This document shows, piece by piece, positions 7,050-10,760 of a stretch of 10,760 bases of DNA. Both the position numbers and the translations under genes were made by a program. The stretch lies in contig JAVBPD010000148.1 of assembly GCA_031549885.1 (NCBI GenBank), positions 1-10,760 of the forward strand, given 5' to 3'. A model generated the notes under the pieces. It was not told the origin of the DNA, did no database searches, and saw nothing but the letters and a program-made list of their open reading frames with translations. Origin of the DNA: WQUF01 sp031549885. Its GTDB lineage: Bacteria > Bacillota > Clostridia > Clostridiales > Clostridiaceae. How positions within the stretch are numbered: the first letter of the stretch is position 1; every line of letters starts with the position of its first letter.

Positions 7050-7587
7050 AAATATCATCCCCTTCAAATAATTTTTTTAACTTTTTCCTGGCTCTAAATA
7101 TTGTGATTTTAATTTGAGGAATTGTCTTTTGCATGATCTTTGCAATTTCTTTGTAGCTCATTTCTTCTATGGCAAAAAGATAAAGTGCTGTTTTGTAGTC
7201 ATCCTTTAAACTTTTTAAAATTTTAAAAATTCTATTAGACATTTCCTTTTTTAAAAATATATCTTCTTGTGAATTAAGTTCTTCTATTTCATGAATGCTA
7301 TCTAAATTCACAAGCCTTTGCGCTTTATTTTTTCTTAAATAATCAATAGATTTATTCCGAACTATAGTAAATAAAAATGTTTTAAAAGTATGGGAAAATT
7401 CATAATTCATTCTGTTTAAATATATTTTTATAAAACAATCTTGAACAATATCTTCAGCTGCAAAAATATCAAAAACAAAACTGTTTGCAAATTGAATTGC
7501 AGATAATCTATACCTTAAAACTATTGCTTCAAAAGCACTTTTATCGCCTGTTTGCACTTGTTTCATCAACTGGTTATCATCATACAA
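7039..7587 (-). CDS. ECF-family RNA polymerase sigma factor
   Basis: 182 residues. Region 2 spans about 23-90, with AEDIVQDCFIKIY (44-56; -10 recognition and core binding) and FKTFLFTIVRNKSIDYLRK (68-86). A linker with acidic residues follows. Region 4 is about 117-175, with the helix-turn-helix EEMSYKEIAKIMQKTIPQIKI giving -35 contact and the basic end RARKKLKKLF. No region 1 or 3, so group 4 (ECF). The start is TTG 7587: AAAGGAGGG is 8 nt upstream, and the nearby ATG is out of frame. It heads a five-gene operon with a putative anti-sigma and an ABC exporter, and it probably activates its own promoter (see 7617-7644). The inducing signal is unknown; envelope stress or an antimicrobial peptide is the usual case. 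Confidence 0.95.
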   Translation of the reverse strand: MYDDNQLMKQVQTGDKSAFEAIVLRYRLSAIQFANSFVFDIFAAEDIVQDCFIKIYLNRMNYEFSHTFKTFLFTIVRNKSIDYLRKNKAQRLVNLDSIHEIEELNSQEDIFLKKEMSNRIFKILKSLKDDYKTALYLFAIEEMSYKEIAKIMQKTIPQIKITIFRARKKLKKLFEGDDICEK

Positions 7588-7616
7588 AAATTAATCCCTC
7601 CTTTCATCTCACTTAT

Positions 7617-7644
7617 TACACGAAAAATAGAGGTAAAAGTTACA
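7617..7644 (-). promoter_or_regulatory. ECF-type promoter of the sigma/ABC operon
   Basis: Read on the - strand: TGTAAC (7644-7639), 16-nt spacer with a T run, CGTGTA (7622-7617). This matches the general ECF pattern (TGwAAC -35, 16 nt, CGT -10; sigma-W type is TGAAAC-N16-CGTA). It is followed by a leader of about 20-25 nt to the AAAGGAGGG site and the TTG start of the sigma gene. That places the sigma factor under a promoter of its own class and predicts autoregulation. Part of the evidence is position, since the same motif elsewhere would be weaker. Confidence 0.65.
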
Positions 7645-7731
7645 CTCTACTCAATTATAATAAAACTTATATAGATTTAACTTAAACTCATTGTTATACT
7701 ACTTATATATTAAAAATTTGGGGTGTTATAA

Positions 7732-9045
7732 GTGAATAAAGCAAAGACATTAACTGATATTTATAATGTGTTAAAACCCGACTCATTAGATTTTAACACT
7801 ATGTCAAATTTTTATTGCGATAAAACTATGGAAGTAAGAACAGGAGATAAATACGAATCCCCTACCCAAAATATGTTTGATGCTATAAACAAAGGAGACT
7901 CTAAAAAAGCATTTTTATTTATGGGACACAGAGGATGCGGAAAATCCACAGAACTTAATAGATTAAGTATTGAATTAAGAAAAGAAGGTTTTGAAGTTTG
8001 CATAATTAAAACCTCTTTAGAAATAGATATGCAAAATGCAGCTTACTGGGATTTATTAATTCTCATAACCCAAAACGTAATTGAAATTGCTAAAAAAATA
8101 GAGTGCAATATAAGCAAAAAGATACTTGAAAGACTTCAAAACTTTTGGTATGAATTAGAAGTTGAAGAAGAAAAAATATATTCTAAAGAAAGAGGAGCTT
8201 CTCTTGGAATAGATGGAGAACTAGGTGCAGAATTTTCAATTCCAATAATAAGCTCTGTTATTAAGTTATTTGGAAAAGCTCAAGCAGAAATAAAATATAG
8301 CAATGAAAAACGTGAAAAAATTCGTCATAAGCTTGAACAAAATGCTGATGATTGGATAAACATTATAAAAGTAATTTCTGATTCTATTTCTATAAAATTA
8401 AATGGAAAATATCCTGTTATCATTTTAGAGGACTTAGATAAATTAAATACAGAAAAAGCTTGGTCTATTTTTTATGACTATGCAAATCTAATGTCTAATA
8501 TACCCCTACACATTATTTACACTTTTCCCATAGCACTTTCATATAGCACTAAATATGCACAAGTAAAAAACTTTTTTGAAATAGAAAGACTACCTATGAT
8601 TAAACTCCATTTACCAGATATGACTGAATATTCTGAAGGCATTAAAATAATTAAAAAAATATTATCCTTAAGAGCAGATGAATCACTTTTCTCTGCACAT
8701 GCATTAAAACATGCTATTGTTTCTACTGGCGGTTCCTTAAGAGATTTATTTGGAATTTTATCTAATTCATCAATGAGAGCTATTAGAAGAAACTCATCAA
8801 AAATTGAATTTGAAGATGTAAAATATTATTTAACTAAATTAAGCGCAGAACTTACAAGACCAATTGAAACCAGGTACTATGATTTTCTAAAGGATATATA
8901 TAATGGAAATAAATTTCAAACCAAAAGCAGTGAAACCTTACTTGAATTAATGGAAGGACAAATCGTATTAGAATATAATGGAGAAAATTGGCATGATCTG
9001 CACCCTCTTGTTAGAAATTTTCTTATAGATCAAAGGATAGTCTGA
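7732..9045 (+). CDS. STAND/AAA_16-like P-loop ATPase with C-terminal winged-helix-like region
   Basis: 437 residues. An N-terminal lead (FYCDKTMEVRTGDKYESP, 27-44) precedes the NTPase core: Walker A GHRGCGKST (65-73), Walker B PVIILEDLDK (228-237) with the catalytic Glu233-Asp234 pair, a sensor-1-like strand IIYTFPIAL (261-269), and GGSLRDLFG (333-341) with a possible sensor-2 Arg337. Residues 378-437 look like a winged helix (YDFLKDIYNG, then LLELMEGQIVLEYNGENWHDLHPLVRNFL). Between Walker A and B lies an unusual ~80-residue insert (142-225): charged helix, a Gly-rich stretch around ASLGIDGELGAEF, amphipathic IPIISSVIKLFGKA. This is a switch-type ATPase, not a replication or repair one I recognise. 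GTG 7732 has GGGGTG 6 nt upstream. It is coupled to the next gene (TGATG). The role is inferred as sensing or signalling; no nuclease or other effector domain is visible. Confidence 0.85.
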   Translation: MNKAKTLTDIYNVLKPDSLDFNTMSNFYCDKTMEVRTGDKYESPTQNMFDAINKGDSKKAFLFMGHRGCGKSTELNRLSIELRKEGFEVCIIKTSLEIDMQNAAYWDLLILITQNVIEIAKKIECNISKKILERLQNFWYELEVEEEKIYSKERGASLGIDGELGAEFSIPIISSVIKLFGKAQAEIKYSNEKREKIRHKLEQNADDWINIIKVISDSISIKLNGKYPVIILEDLDKLNTEKAWSIFYDYANLMSNIPLHIIYTFPIALSYSTKYAQVKNFFEIERLPMIKLHLPDMTEYSEGIKIIKKILSLRADESLFSAHALKHAIVSTGGSLRDLFGILSNSSMRAIRRNSSKIEFEDVKYYLTKLSAELTRPIETRYYDFLKDIYNGNKFQTKSSETLLELMEGQIVLEYNGENWHDLHPLVRNFLIDQRIV

Positions 9046-10379
9046 TGAGCTTAATTAAATTTAACAATATTGATGAGCTTCGAAATTTAGAATATGTATT
9101 TCAATATGTTAGTGATGGTATATTTGTTTTCACCACCAAAACATCTCAAATGCAGAAAATTATTGCTGATGAATTAAGTATATGGGATACAGCAATACTC
9201 GACTTTTCAAATATTAATGCAGCTTATTCCTATGCTATGCTTTTTAACTTTGCCAAAGAAAATGAGCACAAAAGAATTCTAATAGCAATAAATTTTCAAA
9301 ATGTACTAAAAAATAATTATGATATTATTAACCTTAATTTAAGCCGTGATATGATAGCATGTCACAAAAAAATTTGGATTTTTGGCATGACTTTAGATAA
9401 AGAAAAAGAATTATCTTTAAAAGCTCGAGATTTTTATTCATATGTTAGATTAAAAGTTAATTTTGAAGATGAAATTGAACAAGATAAACATATGTTTAAA
9501 CAATTAAATTATGATGAATCAAGTTTCATAGATCCTAAACTCATAGATGATCTTTTAGAAAATTATAATGATTTTATTGAGAATGAAGAAAATGCTTATT
9601 TTTTATATGATCCAAAGCAGCCTGATGCGAAAAATATATCCATTGCAAATTCTTTTAAAAATATTGGAGATTTATTTAAATATAAAAATGAATATGAAAA
9701 GGCTATACAGTGGTATAGATTTTCTTTAAATATTTATATTGTTGTATTAGGAGAAGAACATCCTAATGTTGTCGATACTTATATAAGCCTTGCAGAAGTG
9801 TATCGATTTAAGGGATGCTATGATGAAGCACTTGATCTTTTTAATAAGGCTTTAGTTATATGTGAAAAAACTCTAGGTAAAGAACATCTTCATACTGCCT
9901 CTCTTTATGATAATTTAGCAAGAGTATATAAAGATGAAGGAGACTATTGCTTGGCGCTTGAATTTTATTATAAATCTTTAAAGATTAAAGAAAAGTTATT
10001 AGGTTTTGATCACCCTTTGATTGCAATTTGTTATAACAATTTAGGATTAGTGTATCAAGGCAAAGAAGATTTTGAAAATGCACTTAAGTTTTATAAGAAA
10101 GCTCTAATTATTAGAGAAAAAACCTTAGGTTTAGAACATCCCTCTACTGCTATTATTTATAATAACTTAGCGGGGATATATAAAGATGAAGGAAACTACG
10201 ATATGGCTGTTAATTTTTATAATAAGGCTTTAAAAATATATGAAAATGTTCTAGGATTAAAAAATCCTTCCATTGCTATTATTTATAATAATTTAGCAAA
10301 AGTATATGAGTATAAAGGAAATCATGACATGGCTATTGAATTTCATAACAAAGCTTTAGAATACATTGAAAATCATTAA
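9045..10379 (+). CDS. TPR-repeat protein with unknown N-terminal domain, partner of the ATPase
   Basis: 444 residues. Residues 1-145 form an alpha/beta domain without a P-loop: GIFVFTT (25-31), WDTAILDFSN (47-56), RILIAINFQNVL (77-88), NLNLSRD (96-102), KKIWIFGM (108-115), ARDFYSYVRLKVNFED (127-142). From memory, similar 'NL-RD ... W ... apDf-swR' blocks begin other bacterial TPR proteins found beside ATPases; I cannot name the family. A linker (145-197) leads to six kinesin-light-chain-type TPRs starting at 198, 240, 282, 324, 366 and 408, exactly 42 residues apart, with P-x-x-A-x-x-Y-N-N-L-A and KAL-I-EK-LG signatures. TGATG couples it to the ATPase; AAAGGA is 7 nt ahead of ATG 9045. The last repeat breaks off at KALEYIENH, where a Uma2 remnant begins, so the C-terminus may be shortened. 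Confidence 0.88.
   Translation: MSLIKFNNIDELRNLEYVFQYVSDGIFVFTTKTSQMQKIIADELSIWDTAILDFSNINAAYSYAMLFNFAKENEHKRILIAINFQNVLKNNYDIINLNLSRDMIACHKKIWIFGMTLDKEKELSLKARDFYSYVRLKVNFEDEIEQDKHMFKQLNYDESSFIDPKLIDDLLENYNDFIENEENAYFLYDPKQPDAKNISIANSFKNIGDLFKYKNEYEKAIQWYRFSLNIYIVVLGEEHPNVVDTYISLAEVYRFKGCYDEALDLFNKALVICEKTLGKEHLHTASLYDNLARVYKDEGDYCLALEFYYKSLKIKEKLLGFDHPLIAICYNNLGLVYQGKEDFENALKFYKKALIIREKTLGLEHPSTAIIYNNLAGIYKDEGNYDMAVNFYNKALKIYENVLGLKNPSIAIIYNNLAKVYEYKGNHDMAIEFHNKALEYIENH
9636..10376 (+). repeat. Six in-frame 126-nt TPR-coding repeats
   Basis: Units begin at about 9636, 9762, 9888, 10014, 10140 and 10266, each 126 nt except the last, which stops after 37 codons. The final two are nearly the same at DNA level in their first part (CTATTATTTATAATAA followed by CTTAGC or TTTAGC), which points to recent duplication. 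Such arrays can gain or lose units by slippage or recombination without breaking the frame. Confidence 0.85.
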
Positions 10380-10608
10380 ATATGAGCTTATTGAAGGAAA
10401 TTTATATTTAATGGCTGGTGCATCAGCAGTTCATGAAAGAATTGTAATGAATTTAGGAAGAGAATTTGGAAACTATTTAAAAGACAAAGAATGTTTTTTA
10501 TTTTCATAAAATTTTGATATTAAGTTAAGTGAAAAAAATGCATATAAGCCTGATTTAAGTATAGTTTGTAATAAAGAAAAAATCACAAGAAATTCATCAA
10601 AAATGTGG
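10363..10608 (+). pseudogene. Uma2-family (DUF820) endonuclease remnant
   Basis: In the frame of 10381 the DNA reads KYELIEGNLYLMAG, HERIVMNLGREFGNYLKD, then after a TAA (10507-10509) FDIKLSEKNAYKPDLSIVCN. This is the Uma2 pattern (yELidGe-y-Ma, H-rI-g-L---L--yL, FDVrLs--n-v-PDi-Vvcd), restriction-endonuclease-fold proteins of about 190 residues. The start is missing: the frame is closed upstream at 10357-10359 and similarity begins at the KYELIEG block, overlapping the TPR gene end. One stop interrupts the middle, and similarity ends before the second acidic motif (GaPDlvIEil), where a structured block begins. It is therefore broken in three ways and cannot make an active nuclease. Confidence 0.8.
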
Positions 10609-10610
10609 CA

Positions 10611-10667
10611 AGGATACTCCCATCTTCTATAAGTGGCGAGAGGAATTGCCACTCGCCTTTAGGCGAC
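10611..10667. mobile_element. GC-rich structured block, possible IS200/IS605 right end
   Basis: In DNA that is otherwise about 27% G+C, this stretch is GC-rich and folds in several ways. Hairpin A: CTC-CCA-t-CTT (10617-10626), loop CTAT, AAG-TGG-c-GAG (10631-10640). Hairpin B: TCGCC (10653-10657), loop TTTA, GGCGA (10662-10666). An alternative pairs GGCGAG (10635-10640) with CTCGCC (10652-10657). Hairpin A, of the form ACTCCCA-CTT-n4-AAG-TGG-GAG, recalls the subterminal hairpins at the right ends of IS200/IS605 (TnpB) elements, from memory. No transposase is in the window and no left end was found, so this would be a relic end or a small non-autonomous element. Confidence 0.4.
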
Positions 10668-10698
10668 ATAGCATTCTTTATTATTTTATAAATTATTA

Positions 10699-10740
10699 TT
10701 GGTTTTCACTAATAATTATATTATAATTATTATAGTGAAA
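10699..10740 (+). promoter_or_regulatory. Promoter with overlapping palindromic operator
   Basis: TTGGTT (10699-10704), a 17-nt spacer and TATAAT (10722-10727) form a sigma-A-like promoter. Over the spacer and -10 lies an imperfect inverted repeat: TTTCACTAATAATTATA (10704-10720) against TATAATTATTATAGTGAAA (10722-10740), complementary except for an extra TA. A repressor bound there would block the -10. An AAAGGATG site follows at 10738-10745, so the regulated gene starts at the window edge. Confidence 0.45.
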
Positions 10741-10747
10741 GGATGTG

Positions 10748-10760
10748 TTGATTATTGAAA
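10748..10760 (+). CDS. Start of a gene leaving the window (partial)
   Basis: TTG 10748 follows AAAGGA (10738-10743) with a 4-nt gap and the frame reads on as Ile-Ile-Glu to the window end. Only four complete codons are present, so the product is unknown and the exact start (TTG 10748, GTG 10745 or TTG 10755) is not settled. The palindrome upstream suggests a repressor-controlled or self-regulating gene. Confidence 0.25.

Noticed and set aside
7653..7700. Sigma-A promoter for the ATPase gene
   Set aside because: TATAAT (7656-7661) and TATACT (7695-7700) are present, but neither has an acceptable -35 at 16-18 nt, so I do not choose one.
9636..10376. CRISPR array or tandem DNA satellite
   Set aside because: The regular 126-nt period is protein-coding TPR, in frame, with no spacer/repeat alternation.

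Overview
The window looks like chromosome of a low-GC Gram-positive bacterium of the Clostridia type. Most genes sit near 27-30% G+C (estimated on sampled lines), ribosome binding sites are strong AGGAGG-like sequences, TTG and GTG starts occur, and the gene families (ECF sigma plus ABC-2 exporter, monofunctional aspartokinase, phage-type GH25 lysin) suit that group. I cannot name a species.

Left part (1-1560): the tail of a + strand gene, possibly trigger factor; an AT-rich gap; a decayed TPR fragment on the - strand; and an intact LacA/Maa-type sugar O-acetyltransferase at about 42% G+C, clearly richer than its surroundings and probably imported. A 16-bp hairpin separates it from the convergent aspartokinase gene.

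Middle (1576-4149): an isolated, complete aspartokinase with two ACT domains, then a GH25-type lysin with two SH3-like repeats, no signal peptide and substitutions at normally catalytic or conserved positions. A terminator lies between them.

Right-middle (4292-7644): a tight five-gene - strand operon: ECF sigma factor, a two-TM small protein (candidate anti-sigma), an ABC ATPase and two ABC-2-type permeases. Every gene overlaps the next. A well-formed ECF-type promoter (TGTAAC, 16 nt, CGTGTA) precedes the sigma gene, so the operon is probably autoregulated and produces an export or resistance pump in response to envelope stress.

Right part (7732-10379): divergent from that operon is a two-gene + strand module: a P-loop ATPase of the STAND/AAA_16 kind with a winged-helix-like tail, translationally coupled (TGATG) to a protein with an undescribed N-terminal domain and six exact 42-residue TPRs. 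This is the best candidate for an uncharacterised system; the architecture is that of a sensor/switch conflict module, but the function is unproven. Its 3' end runs directly into a broken Uma2-family nuclease gene, then a GC-rich structured block resembling an IS200/IS605 right end, and finally a palindromic promoter/operator in front of a gene that leaves the window.
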